Source: Candidatus Omnitrophota bacterium (GTDB taxonomy: Bacteria > Omnitrophota > Gorgyraeia > 2-01-FULL-45-10). From it: a stretch of DNA of 62,095 nucleotides. The stretch is from contig JAPLME010000010.1 in NCBI GenBank assembly GCA_026387175.1, forward strand, positions 1 through 62,095, written 5' to 3'. Every line of letters starts with the position of its first letter. The first letter of the stretch is position 1. Below the pieces are notes generated by a model. It had not been told where the DNA came from. It made no database searches and worked only from the letters and a program-made list of their open reading frames with translations. Positions 16,952 to 24,609 of the stretch are shown piece by piece. The position numbers were made by a program, and so were the translations under genes.

Positions 16952-18829
16952 ATGTATGAAAAAGGAATGATAGAGGTAAGTCCGGTAAAGCCCAAGCTTG
17001 GGCTATTGGGCGCGACTATGAATGCTATGGCGCTGATCGCGCCCGGCGCTTTTTTGTGGATCAGCTACCAGCTGCAAGCCGCTGCTACCGCTCCGAACGG
17101 AACATCCGTGGCAAATGATACGTGGGCGGGTATAGTCGTAGCGCTGATCGTAGCGTTTCTTACAGCTCTTTCATATGCCCAGCTCGCAAAGATATATCCT
17201 GAAGCCGGATTCGCTAGCTGTTGTTATTTCGCTGAAAGAGCTTTCCTGGATGGAGAAGGCGAAAATAAGAGATTTACTACACCACATTCATTAGCCCGCA
17301 TCGCGAAGCTTGTTACAGGATGGGCAGCCCACCTCTTCTACTGGGTATATCCCGGGATCATGGTCGCTATGATGGCCACTATGATAGGGTACATCTATAC
17401 ACAGTTTACAGGACACACGTTATCAAGCGTAAACCTGGTTATCATAGGAACCGTCTTTGCGGCTGTAATAGGCTACATTGCTTTCCGTGGAATAACGGGG
17501 TCAACCGTTACCTCTATCTGGATAAATATAATTCAGCTTGTGACATTAGTTATATTCAGCGGCCTGGCTATCGGCTATCGTATCTTGAATCCACAGCATG
17601 CCTCTCAATGGTCTTTCGGCGGAACCTGGGATGTGGTGCGTCCGCATACTTTTGAAGGGGTCCTGATCCAGTCTACTCTGGCTATCCTTATATTGGTCGG
17701 ATTTGAAAGTTGCACTTCTCTGGCCGCTGAGACCAAGGAGCCCGAGACCACAATTCCTAAAGCGATCATACTCTCTTTGATCATTCAGGGGCTCTTCGCG
17801 TATCTGTTAGAGTATTTCGCGGCGGGTTTTATGATCAGTGACAAATTGGCGGGCACAGCTTCCGGGACGGCGGTTAACGGAATAGCTGCCGCGGCGGCAT
17901 CAGGTGCGCCAATCGGCGACCTTACGAAGCTTATAGGCGATAGCATGCTCGGAGGTATAGGATTTGGCCTGATGATCACTATGGCAGTCACCGTAGCCAT
18001 CGCTATAATAGGTACTACGTTGAGCTGCATGAATACGGCCGTTCGCGTGACCTGCGGCATGGCGGAGCACAGAGAGCTGCCTAACTTCTTAAGTTTTATA
18101 CACGGCGAATTTATTACACCGCACATGGCGATCGTAGTGCTGGTTATAGTCTCCTCTATAATAGCGGCTGTCGGGGTGCAATCGGTTGTAGGGCTGATAG
18201 GCATAACGCTTGCCTCGAACCTGGGCACATTCGTGCTTTATGGGCTCACTTGTTTTTGGACAATAGTCGCCTTTAAGAGAAGGGCGGACTTTAACATTTT
18301 GAAGCACGGGATCATCCCGGTTTTAGGCATCATAACCAACGTGATCATGACCGTAGCGATAATTTATCTGTATATAATAGGTAATGCCGACGCGAAGGCA
18401 GAAGCGAAGATATGTTTTATCATAGCAGGCGCATGGGCCGTCATAAGTCTTGCATATATCGGTATAACCACGTTCAGGAAGACTAATACTTTAAAGATGG
18501 TCTCGGCTATGATACGCCCTGAATCGCTCGGCATATTAGTTGAAATCTTAAAGGAAGAAGAGATGGTAGAGGGTATGACGGTAACAAAGGTAAAGGGGTT
18601 CGGCAAGCAAAAAGGCCAGACAGGTAACGGCCCTCAAACCGACAGGATCTCTTTCATACCAAAGGTAAGAGTCGATGTAGTTGTCAGGGAATGGGACGTC
18701 CCTCATATTATGGCCGTTATACGGGACGCTACGAATACCGGTCAGGCAGGGGACGGAAAGATATTTGTTCTTGACGCGACAGAGGCTATGCGTGTCCGAA
18801 CAGGAGAGAAAGGCATCTGCGCCGTATAG
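16952..18829 (+). CDS. APC amino-acid permease fused to a P-II signalling domain
   Basis: I start at ATG 16952, seven bases after GAGGAGGG, not at the in-frame ATG 16931. Residues 1 to about 490 are an APC amino-acid/polyamine/amine permease (GLLGATMNAMALIAPGAFLW, then AKIYPEAGFASCCYF, then GFESCTSLAAETKEPETTIP). From about residue 515 to the end is a complete P-II domain: SAMIRPESLGILVEIL, GKQKGQTG, and the ATP-binding [20 protein letters not shown] with RTGEKG. The T-loop (GQTGNGPQTDRISFIPK) has no tyrosine, so control by uridylylation is excluded and any control must be by ATP/ADP/2-oxoglutarate binding. P-II normally plugs Amt from outside the chain; here the regulator is covalently attached. 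A free P-II gene follows 33 bases on. Confidence 0.92.
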   Translation: MYEKGMIEVSPVKPKLGLLGATMNAMALIAPGAFLWISYQLQAAATAPNGTSVANDTWAGIVVALIVAFLTALSYAQLAKIYPEAGFASCCYFAERAFLDGEGENKRFTTPHSLARIAKLVTGWAAHLFYWVYPGIMVAMMATMIGYIYTQFTGHTLSSVNLVIIGTVFAAVIGYIAFRGITGSTVTSIWINIIQLVTLVIFSGLAIGYRILNPQHASQWSFGGTWDVVRPHTFEGVLIQSTLAILILVGFESCTSLAAETKEPETTIPKAIILSLIIQGLFAYLLEYFAAGFMISDKLAGTASGTAVNGIAAAAASGAPIGDLTKLIGDSMLGGIGFGLMITMAVTVAIAIIGTTLSCMNTAVRVTCGMAEHRELPNFLSFIHGEFITPHMAIVVLVIVSSIIAAVGVQSVVGLIGITLASNLGTFVLYGLTCFWTIVAFKRRADFNILKHGIIPVLGIITNVIMTVAIIYLYIIGNADAKAEAKICFIIAGAWAVISLAYIGITTFRKTNTLKMVSAMIRPESLGILVEILKEEEMVEGMTVTKVKGFGKQKGQTGNGPQTDRISFIPKVRVDVVVREWDVPHIMAVIRDATNTGQAGDGKIFVLDATEAMRVRTGEKGICAV

Positions 18830-18862
18830 TAATAGAAAAATATTTTTAACGGGGGTATTAAT

Positions 18863-19201
18863 ATGAAAAAAATAGAAGTGATTATTCGCCCGACTAAAGT
18901 CGGCGATGTGTGCACTGCTCTGGATCGGGCGGGCCATCCCGGTATCATGATTACCGAGATCGAAGGCCATGGAAAACAGAAGGGTATAGAGCAAAAGGTG
19001 CGGGGCAAAACATACAAAGTGGATTTAATCACCAAGGCGCGGATAGAGATTGTGGTTAAGGATGGAGATGTCGATAATATAGTTAAAGCTGTCCGTGAAG
19101 CCGCTTTTACGGGTGAAGTTGGAGATGGGAAGATATTTATCTATCCGGTAGCAGATGCCGTGAGAATACGCACCGCTGAAAGAGGAGATATTGCGGTATA
19201 G
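18863..19201 (+). CDS. P-II family nitrogen regulator
   Basis: 112 residues, the standard P-II length. Seen: IEVIIRPTKVGDVCTAL at the start, GHGKQKG before the T-loop, the B-loop TGEVGDGKIFIYPV, and RTAERGDIAV at the end. In the T-loop, position 46 is Val but position 51 is Tyr (VRGKTYKVDL), the residue that is uridylylated in enteric GlnB. P-II proteins are trimers that bind ATP or ADP and 2-oxoglutarate and control transporters and glutamine synthetase. Position right after the APC-P-II fusion suggests that it may act on that permease, or even form mixed trimers with its fused domain. Confidence 0.93.
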   Translation: MKKIEVIIRPTKVGDVCTALDRAGHPGIMITEIEGHGKQKGIEQKVRGKTYKVDLITKARIEIVVKDGDVDNIVKAVREAAFTGEVGDGKIFIYPVADAVRIRTAERGDIAV

Positions 19202-19217
19202 TTAAACATGCTATAAT
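19191..19217 (+). promoter_or_regulatory. Extended -10 promoter before the porin gene
   Basis: TG-C-TATAAT (TATAAT at 19212-19217) with a weak TTGCGG 15 bases upstream. It overlaps the end of the P-II gene and would allow the porin to be made separately from the permease operon. Confidence 0.45.
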
Positions 19218-19248
19218 GTGCTCGTTATAAAATAAAGGAGGATGGAGC

Positions 19249-20550
19249 ATGAACCTGTTAACAAGGGGACCGTTGAAAAATTTTAAATTCATTGTTGCCG
19301 TAGCTTGCTGCGCGCTCGCGGTAATATTTACAAACACATTACTGTATGCTGATGAAAATGCACCGGCAGTTACATCCACACCGGCGGATGGACCGTCACT
19401 TGCGCCGTTGATGAGCGCTTTGGACAAGATAGGATTGGCCGAGCCCTTGAACAAGGCGGGGATCAATATCTACGGCTATGCTGAAGGCGGTTGGTTTTAT
19501 GATGCCACATCACCCCGTAAAGGAGTCGGTCCGACTTTCATCGGATATAACAACTTCAAAAGCGATATCACTCTTGACAAGGTAAGTTTAAATGTCGAAC
19601 GCACGGTCGATCCGACAAAAAAACAGTTTGATCTGGGCGGCCGCATAGAGGGTATATTTGGTGCGGATGCCGCTTTCATCCACTCGAATGGTATGTGGGA
19701 CACCCAAACGGGTCACAACCAATGGGACCTTCTCCAGGCCTATGTGGATGCGGCACTTCCTTATATACCTGTGAAACTGCGTGTCGGTAAATGGATTGAG
19801 CTAGCCGGTTTCGAGCAATTCAGTGCTAATATCTACGGGGCTTTCGGTGATCCTATGAGGGCGCTCTATTCCTATAGTTACCAGTTCTTATACGCCGAGC
19901 CCGGAACGCAGACGGGCGCTTTTGCTACCTATGTGCTGAACCCTCAATGGACATTTGATGCCGGCTTCACGCTTGGATGGAACCAGTCTATTCGTGATTC
20001 TAACCAGGCTATTGACTTTCTAGGCCGTGCGACATGGACACCCAGCGATAAGACTTCCGTTATTTTCGTGATGACAGAAGGCCCGGAATTCCCGATCGCT
20101 GTTGGGCACAATATACCTCCAGGTGACCACAAAGACTATTGGACCGCCTTGGACTTGGTTGTCACTCAGAAGATCGATGACAAATTGAGCCTTGGCTTGG
20201 GCACTGACTATGTTGAGACTCCGAAAATCCCAGGCTTACAAGATAAGGCCAAGCAGTGGGGCGGTGTAGCTGGTTATGCTAGCTATGCGATCGATCCCCA
20301 TTTTACGCTGAACACCCGGCTTGAGTGGTATAAAGACGCCGCTCAGGGTTTTTCCACCGGTGCGCCTGTTGGCGCCAATTACTATGAGGTTACAGGCGGT
20401 GTGGCCATAAAACCGTTCCCGAATGACAAGAATCTATCCCACTTGCTCTTCCGTCCGGAAATTCGCTACGACCACTCTGACCGGTCGGTCTTTAGTACCG
20501 GCGAACGCGATCAGTTGACATTCAGCACGGACGCTCTCATCACTTTCTAG
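19249..20550 (+). CDS. Beta-barrel porin (BBP2-like), full-length paralogue
   Basis: 433 residues. AAAGGAGG at 19234-19241 fixes the start. A signal peptide of about 40 residues ends near LYA-DE, followed by a Pro/Ala-rich linker (APAVTSTPADGPSLAP), a plug-like helix (MSALDKIGLAEPLNKAG), then barrel strands to the terminal FSTDALITF. It shares most of its length with the truncated copy at 13514 and probably represents the parent form. I assign BBP2/OmpL-like porin by general appearance. Being encoded between a P-II gene and the Amt operon, it likely serves as outer-membrane entry pore for ammonium or amino compounds, which is inference from position. Confidence 0.8.
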   Translation: MNLLTRGPLKNFKFIVAVACCALAVIFTNTLLYADENAPAVTSTPADGPSLAPLMSALDKIGLAEPLNKAGINIYGYAEGGWFYDATSPRKGVGPTFIGYNNFKSDITLDKVSLNVERTVDPTKKQFDLGGRIEGIFGADAAFIHSNGMWDTQTGHNQWDLLQAYVDAALPYIPVKLRVGKWIELAGFEQFSANIYGAFGDPMRALYSYSYQFLYAEPGTQTGAFATYVLNPQWTFDAGFTLGWNQSIRDSNQAIDFLGRATWTPSDKTSVIFVMTEGPEFPIAVGHNIPPGDHKDYWTALDLVVTQKIDDKLSLGLGTDYVETPKIPGLQDKAKQWGGVAGYASYAIDPHFTLNTRLEWYKDAAQGFSTGAPVGANYYEVTGGVAIKPFPNDKNLSHLLFRPEIRYDHSDRSVFSTGERDQLTFSTDALITF

Positions 20551-20574
20551 CGGGGTGCTGAGAAAGAAAATTTA

Positions 20575-20705
20575 TAAAAAAGTTACCAAATTTAACCATT
20601 TTTTACTTGTATACTTAAAAGCATTGGATTTGTAAAACAAACACCGTGTAGTGTTTAAAACAATGACGTTCCATTCTTCCATGAAGAAGGAACGTCATTT
20701 TATTT
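20575..20705 (+). promoter_or_regulatory. Nitrogen-island leader motif, copy C
   Basis: A-rich arm plus GTT (20582-20584), loop ACCAAATTT (20585-20593), AAC (20594-20596) and a T-rich arm; box TTACTTGTAT (20603-20612); small hairpin AAACAC/GTGTTT (20639-20656) with loop CGTGTA; long hairpin 20662-20699 containing GACGTTCC/GGAACGTC. It resembles copy A over most of its length and precedes the HTH-amt-glnK-glnA genes. Confidence 0.5.
20662..20705 (+). terminator. Terminator-like hairpin of leader C
   Basis: AATGACGTTCC (20662-20672) with TTCTTC (20674-20679) pairs with GAAGAA (20683-20688) and GGAACGTCATT (20689-20699), followed by TTATTTAT. It could end the porin transcript or attenuate the amt operon. 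Confidence 0.65.
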
Positions 20706-20727
20706 ATGGTATCTAGGACAAGGGAAT

Positions 20728-20907
20728 ATGGTAAATAATGAGCTTATAGAAAAGGTCAGGTTGTTCAAGGAGCAAAATGGATACACTCTTCATGAGTTGT
20801 CCAGGAAGATCGATATACAGGTGCCGACGCTGCAGAGGTGGCTGAAAACGGGCCATATAAATAAAGTGTATGCGGATGTTGTAAAGGAGCGTTTGGGAAT
20901 AAAATAA
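20728..20907 (+). CDS. Small helix-turn-helix protein (59 aa)
   Basis: A 59-residue frame between leader C and amt, with AAGGG a few bases before its ATG. The sequence IEKVRLFKEQNGYTLHELSR, then KIDIQVPTLQRWLKTG, is a helix-turn-helix of the XRE/homeodomain-like kind: a turn before the recognition helix (VPTLQRWL) and a basic C-terminus (KERLGIK). It has no other domain, so it would act as a dimer on a palindrome or assist another regulator. Lying in front of amt and beside the box TTACTTGTA (found inverted at 20953-20961), it may control this operon; that is a guess. Confidence 0.6.
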   Translation: MVNNELIEKVRLFKEQNGYTLHELSRKIDIQVPTLQRWLKTGHINKVYADVVKERLGIK

Positions 20908-20993
20908 TTTATATTTTTAAAAGGGTATTTGTTGTTTATTTTTTCCCATTTGTACAAGTAATTGTTTAACTAAAAAGAAAGGGAAGGGGCAAG

Positions 20994-22229
20994 ATGATTA
21001 ATTCAGGAGATACAGCGTGGATCTTGATGTCAACAGCACTTGTGATGCTGATGACGGCGCCCGGCCTGGCCTTTTTTTACGGCGGCCTGGTAAGAAGAAA
21101 AAATGTTTTGGCTACAATGATGCAGTCGTTCTTTGTACTATGCTTAATAAGCATTCAATGGATACTATGGGGGTATAGCCTATCTTTCGGGCCCGATAAG
21201 GGACATTTGATAGGAAGCCTGGCATGGTGCGGACTTAAAGGTGTTACCATGATACCCAATCCCGATTACTCGTCAACTATACCGCATTTACTTTTTATGG
21301 TGTACCAGATGATGTTCGCGGTAATTACTCCAGGACTAATAACGGGCGCGTTCGCGGAAAGAATGAAGTTTTCAGCCTACGCTATCTTTACTCTGTTATG
21401 GGCAACTTTGGTTTACGATCCTATCTGTCATTGGGTATGGGGTGCAGGCGGATGGTTAAGAAATATGGGTGCGCTTGATTTCGCCGGCGGCACAGTAGTC
21501 CACGTATCATCAGGTATAGCCGCACTGGTCTGCGCGCTCTATCTCGGCAAAAGACGAGGCTACGGTAAGGAACCAATGCCGCCGCATAACCTTCCTCTGA
21601 CAATTCTTGGAGCGTCTTTGCTCTGGTTCGGATGGTTTGGGTTTAACGCGGGATCTGCCCTTGGTTCCACTGAATTGGCTGTCTGGGCATTCATCGCTAC
21701 TAATACCGCTGCAGCCGCAGCCGCGCTGACATGGATGTTTATAGAGTGGAAGGTGACCGGCAAACCGACGATTCTAGGCGGAGCGACCGGCGCGGTCGCG
21801 GGATTAGTTGCAATAACTCCAGCCTCAGGATTTGTTTCTCCGCTATCCGCGATACTCATAGGAATAGCGGTAGGCTTTGTTTGTTATACCGCCGTAGCGG
21901 TAATTAAATTGAAACTCGCATACGACGATAGTTTGGACGCGTTCGGTGTCCACGGCGTAGGCGGGACGCTCGGGGCTCTTTTAACCGGCTTCTTTGCTCA
22001 GAAACTTATCAATCCTGCCGGAAATAACGGATTATTCTTTGGAAATCCCGGGCAGCTTGGGATTCAGTTTATAGGAGTTGCAGCTACAGCGGTGTACTCA
22101 ATAGTAGTTACTTTTATATTGTTAAAAGTCGTTGATGCTATTGTTGGCCTAAGGGTTCCGGATGAAGAAGAGGTAATTGGGCTCGATATCACTCAGCACG
22201 AAGAGAGCGCATATACATTACTAGATTAA
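20994..22229 (+). CDS. amt: Ammonium transporter Amt
   Basis: 411 residues with eleven hydrophobic spans, the normal Amt/MEP size. Recognisable are MTAPGLAFFYGGLVRRKN, then ITGAFAERMKF, DFAGGTVVHVSSGIAAL (the His of the central twin-His pore is in GGTVVH) and DAFGVHGVGGTLGAL (second pore His). It forms a trimeric inner-membrane ammonium channel. RBS: GGGAAGGGG before the ATG. The adjoining glnK gene is the universal genetic partner: GlnK plugs Amt when cell nitrogen is high. The order HTH, amt, glnK, glnA forms one operon. Confidence 0.97.
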   Translation: MINSGDTAWILMSTALVMLMTAPGLAFFYGGLVRRKNVLATMMQSFFVLCLISIQWILWGYSLSFGPDKGHLIGSLAWCGLKGVTMIPNPDYSSTIPHLLFMVYQMMFAVITPGLITGAFAERMKFSAYAIFTLLWATLVYDPICHWVWGAGGWLRNMGALDFAGGTVVHVSSGIAALVCALYLGKRRGYGKEPMPPHNLPLTILGASLLWFGWFGFNAGSALGSTELAVWAFIATNTAAAAAALTWMFIEWKVTGKPTILGGATGAVAGLVAITPASGFVSPLSAILIGIAVGFVCYTAVAVIKLKLAYDDSLDAFGVHGVGGTLGALLTGFFAQKLINPAGNNGLFFGNPGQLGIQFIGVAATAVYSIVVTFILLKVVDAIVGLRVPDEEEVIGLDITQHEESAYTLLD

Positions 22230-22241
22230 GGAGGAGATACA

Positions 22242-22583
22242 ATGAAGCTTATTACGGCAATTATACAACCGCATAAACTGGAGGATGTCCTGAAAGAATT
22301 GGATAAAGCAGAGATCTATTTGAAGACTGTGAGCAACGTGCTTGGCTGCGGCAGACAAAAAGGGATAACGCAAGTTTATCGCGGCAGAAAAGAGACTGGC
22401 GGGCTACTCAAAAAGATCCGGTTGGAGATCGCCGTTAATGAAGCCTTCGTCAAACCTACCATAGACGCCATAATGAAGGGTGCCAAGACCGGCAATATCG
22501 GCGATGGTAAAATTTTCGTTCTCGATCTTCATGAATGTATAAGGATACGAACCGGCGAGAAAGCCGATGTCGCGATCGGTTAA
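22242..22583 (+). CDS. glnK: P-II protein GlnK
   Basis: 113 residues, 12 bases after amt with GGAGG in between. Start [15 protein letters not shown], then [15 protein letters not shown]-loop [15 protein letters not shown]-terminus [11 protein letters not shown]. In the T-loop Tyr46 is present but position 51 is Glu ([13 protein letters not shown]), so the enteric uridylylation site is missing; the GLLKK ending is like archaeal-type GlnK. Predicted job: block Amt when 2-oxoglutarate is low and possibly act on the glutamine synthetase encoded next. Confidence 0.95.
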   Translation: MKLITAIIQPHKLEDVLKELDKAEIYLKTVSNVLGCGRQKGITQVYRGRKETGGLLKKIRLEIAVNEAFVKPTIDAIMKGAKTGNIGDGKIFVLDLHECIRIRTGEKADVAIG

Positions 22584-22599
22584 CAAAAGGAGGCAGCAA

Positions 22600-24102
22600 A
22601 TGGCAAAGAAAAAAGCGACGGTTGAGATCAAGACCAAAAATCCGCTTGTGAATGGCTCATTCGATGAGAAGGCCGCAAGGGATGTTCTCAAATTGATCAA
22701 AGAAAAAAACATTCAGATAATAGATCTGAAGTTCAATGACCTACCGGGCCTGTGGCAGCACTTTTCTATACCTGCAAGGGAAATGCTGGATATGGATGAT
22801 ATTACGAGATCCATCTGGGTTGATGGTATCGGCTTCGATGGCTCTTCGATAAGAGGCTTTCAGAAGATACAGGAATCGGATATGATATTAATACCGGATC
22901 CGGATACTGCCGTGGTCGATCCGGTATGCGAAGTCCCAACATTAAGCATCATATGCGATATCTATGATCCGCTTACCAGGAAGGCCTATTCGCGCGATCC
23001 GAGATATATAGCCAAAAAGGCGGAGAAATATCTGAAGTCGACAGGGATAGCCGATACGATTTACTTCGGCCCTGAGGCTGAGTTCTTCATCTTCAACGAT
23101 GTCCGGTTCGACCAGACTGAGAATTCCGGCTACTACTTTATCGATTCTCAAGAGGCCGATTGGAATACGGGCAGGGTAGAGAATCCTAACCTTGGATATA
23201 AGATACGCTTCAAGGAAGGGTATTTCCCGGTTCCGCCGCACGATTCCATTCAGGACCTGAGAAGCAGGATCATCCTGAAGATGATAGAATCAGGCATTAA
23301 CGTCGAAGTCCACCATCATGAAGTCGCAACCGCCGGCCAATGTGAAATTGACATGAAGTTTGATACACTTCTGAAGATGGGCGACAACCTCCTTCTCTAT
23401 AAGTATATAATTAAAAATATGGCGAAGAAGAATAATATGGTCGCGACCTTTATGCCAAAGCCTCTATTCGCGGATAATGGATCCGGCATGCATTGCCATC
23501 AGAGCCTCTGGAAGAACGGCACAAACCTCTTTTATGATAAGAACGGTTATGCGCTGCTCAGCCAGATGGCGAAATATTACATAGGAGGCTTACTTAAGCA
23601 CGCCAATAGCTTGATGGCCTTCTGTGCGCCAACCACCAATTCTTACAAGAGGCTGGTACCGGGTTACGAAGCTCCTGTAAACCTTGTCTATTCAGCAAGA
23701 AACCGCTCGGCGGCCGTAAGAATACCTATGTATTCCGACAGTCCTAAATCGAAGAGGATAGAGTTTCGTCCACCTGACCCGGCCTGTAACGGCTATCTGG
23801 CGTTTAGCGCCATGCTAATGGCTGGACTAGACGGCATACAAAACAAGATCGATCCCGGACATCCGACGGATACCGATCTCTTCGACTTGAGCGAAGAAGA
23901 GCTCTCGAAGATACCGACAGTGCCTTCATCTCTAAGACGCGCTGTCGATGCTCTTGAAGCCGACCACGAATATCTATTAAAAGGCGGCGTCTTCACCAAG
24001 GATGTCATCGACGTATGGCTTGAATTTAAGAGGAAGAGAGAGATAGACCCTGTAAGGATGAGGCCGCATCCGTACGAATTCTATCTCTATTTTGATATCT
24101 AA
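22600..24102 (+). CDS. glnA: Glutamine synthetase, type I
   Basis: I use ATG 22600, behind a strong AAAGGAGG (22586-22593); an earlier in-frame ATG at 22567 overlaps glnK and lacks a site. 500 residues: a basic N-terminal tail, then [55 protein letters not shown] and [19 protein letters not shown], all type I catalytic motifs. It makes glutamine from glutamate, ammonium and ATP. At the adenylylation loop, enterics have NLYDLP; here it reads DLFDLS, so the modified Tyr is Phe and adenylylation control is absent. Last gene of the amt operon, followed by strong terminators. Confidence 0.97.
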   Translation: MAKKKATVEIKTKNPLVNGSFDEKAARDVLKLIKEKNIQIIDLKFNDLPGLWQHFSIPAREMLDMDDITRSIWVDGIGFDGSSIRGFQKIQESDMILIPDPDTAVVDPVCEVPTLSIICDIYDPLTRKAYSRDPRYIAKKAEKYLKSTGIADTIYFGPEAEFFIFNDVRFDQTENSGYYFIDSQEADWNTGRVENPNLGYKIRFKEGYFPVPPHDSIQDLRSRIILKMIESGINVEVHHHEVATAGQCEIDMKFDTLLKMGDNLLLYKYIIKNMAKKNNMVATFMPKPLFADNGSGMHCHQSLWKNGTNLFYDKNGYALLSQMAKYYIGGLLKHANSLMAFCAPTTNSYKRLVPGYEAPVNLVYSARNRSAAVRIPMYSDSPKSKRIEFRPPDPACNGYLAFSAMLMAGLDGIQNKIDPGHPTDTDLFDLSEEELSKIPTVPSSLRRAVDALEADHEYLLKGGVFTKDVIDVWLEFKRKREIDPVRMRPHPYEFYLYFDI

Positions 24103-24150
24103 AATAAGCGATCAGTAGATTCAAGTATAGTTAGCCACTCCAGTAATATT

Positions 24151-24218
24151 CTTCTCCCTATATAATGGGAGAAGCTAAAAAGCCTGTGATCGGTATCGCC
24201 GGTCATAGGCTTTTTAGC
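24151..24218 (+). terminator. Tandem terminator hairpins after glnA
   Basis: CTTCTCCC/GGGAGAAG (24151-24174) is followed by a long stem from GCTAAAAAGCCT (24174-24185) with AGGCTTTTTAGC (24207-24218). The second hairpin carries A-runs and T-runs on both sides, so it could work in both directions. Confidence 0.8.
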
Positions 24219-24268
24219 TATTCTTATATCATCCTGACGGAGCAGGGCACAATAATATTAAAAATGTC

Positions 24269-24313
24269 TTGACAAATTCGTTTAAATATCGTATTATTCA
24301 GATAATACGATAT
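24269..24313 (+). promoter_or_regulatory. Promoter and operator of the sulfur operon
   Basis: TTGACA (24269-24274), exactly 17 bases, TATTAT (24292-24297). A perfect palindrome ATATCGTATTA (24286-24296) and TAATACGATAT (24303-24313) covers the -10 box and ends beside the ribosome-binding site of the repressor gene. This is a textbook autorepressed ArsR-family promoter. Confidence 0.85.
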
Positions 24314-24326
24314 AAGGAGATATGCT

Positions 24327-24593
24327 ATGATCTCAGATTACAGGAAAGAGAGCGCGATCTTAAAAGCGCTGGCCCATCCGATACGCCTCAGGATGGTCGA
24401 AGGTTTGATGCATAATGAGTGTAATGTAAATAAAATCGTAAAAGCTTTAAAGATCCCCCAATCCACAGCTTCGCAGCATCTGGCGCTTCTTAAGGCCAGA
24501 GGAATAGTTGAGATGAGAAAAAAAGGCGTTAAGACGTGTTATCGTGTTCTTGATAGCAAGATATCCGAACTGGTAAAAATATTAGGCAAATAG
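24327..24593 (+). CDS. ArsR-family repressor of the sulfur operon
   Basis: 88 residues, a winged helix-turn-helix: ILKALAHPIRLRMVEGL (dimer and first helices), IPQSTASQHLALLKARG (recognition helix), then the wing (EMRKKGVKTCYRVL). Two cysteines stand out, Cys32 in HNECNVNKI at the ArsR metal-site position and Cys71 in the wing. There is no second Cys in the ECxC metal motif, so a thiol or persulfide switch like that of BigR/SqrR is more likely than metal sensing, although the Cys spacing is different from those proteins. AAGGAGA precedes the start. It very likely binds the palindrome at 24286-24313 and is released by reactive sulfur. Confidence 0.88.
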   Translation: MISDYRKESAILKALAHPIRLRMVEGLMHNECNVNKIVKALKIPQSTASQHLALLKARGIVEMRKKGVKTCYRVLDSKISELVKILGK

Positions 24594-24609
24594 GAGATAG
24601 AGGTGAATT

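Noticed and set aside
13353-20705. Known glutamine (glnA-type) riboswitch
   Set aside because: GAAGGAAC and CGTTCC occur, but they pair with each other in one simple hairpin; the three-way junction and the GGAAGTAGG-like joining sequence are missing.
24151-24218. Possible structured RNA after glnA
   Set aside because: The two hairpins are fully explained as terminators.
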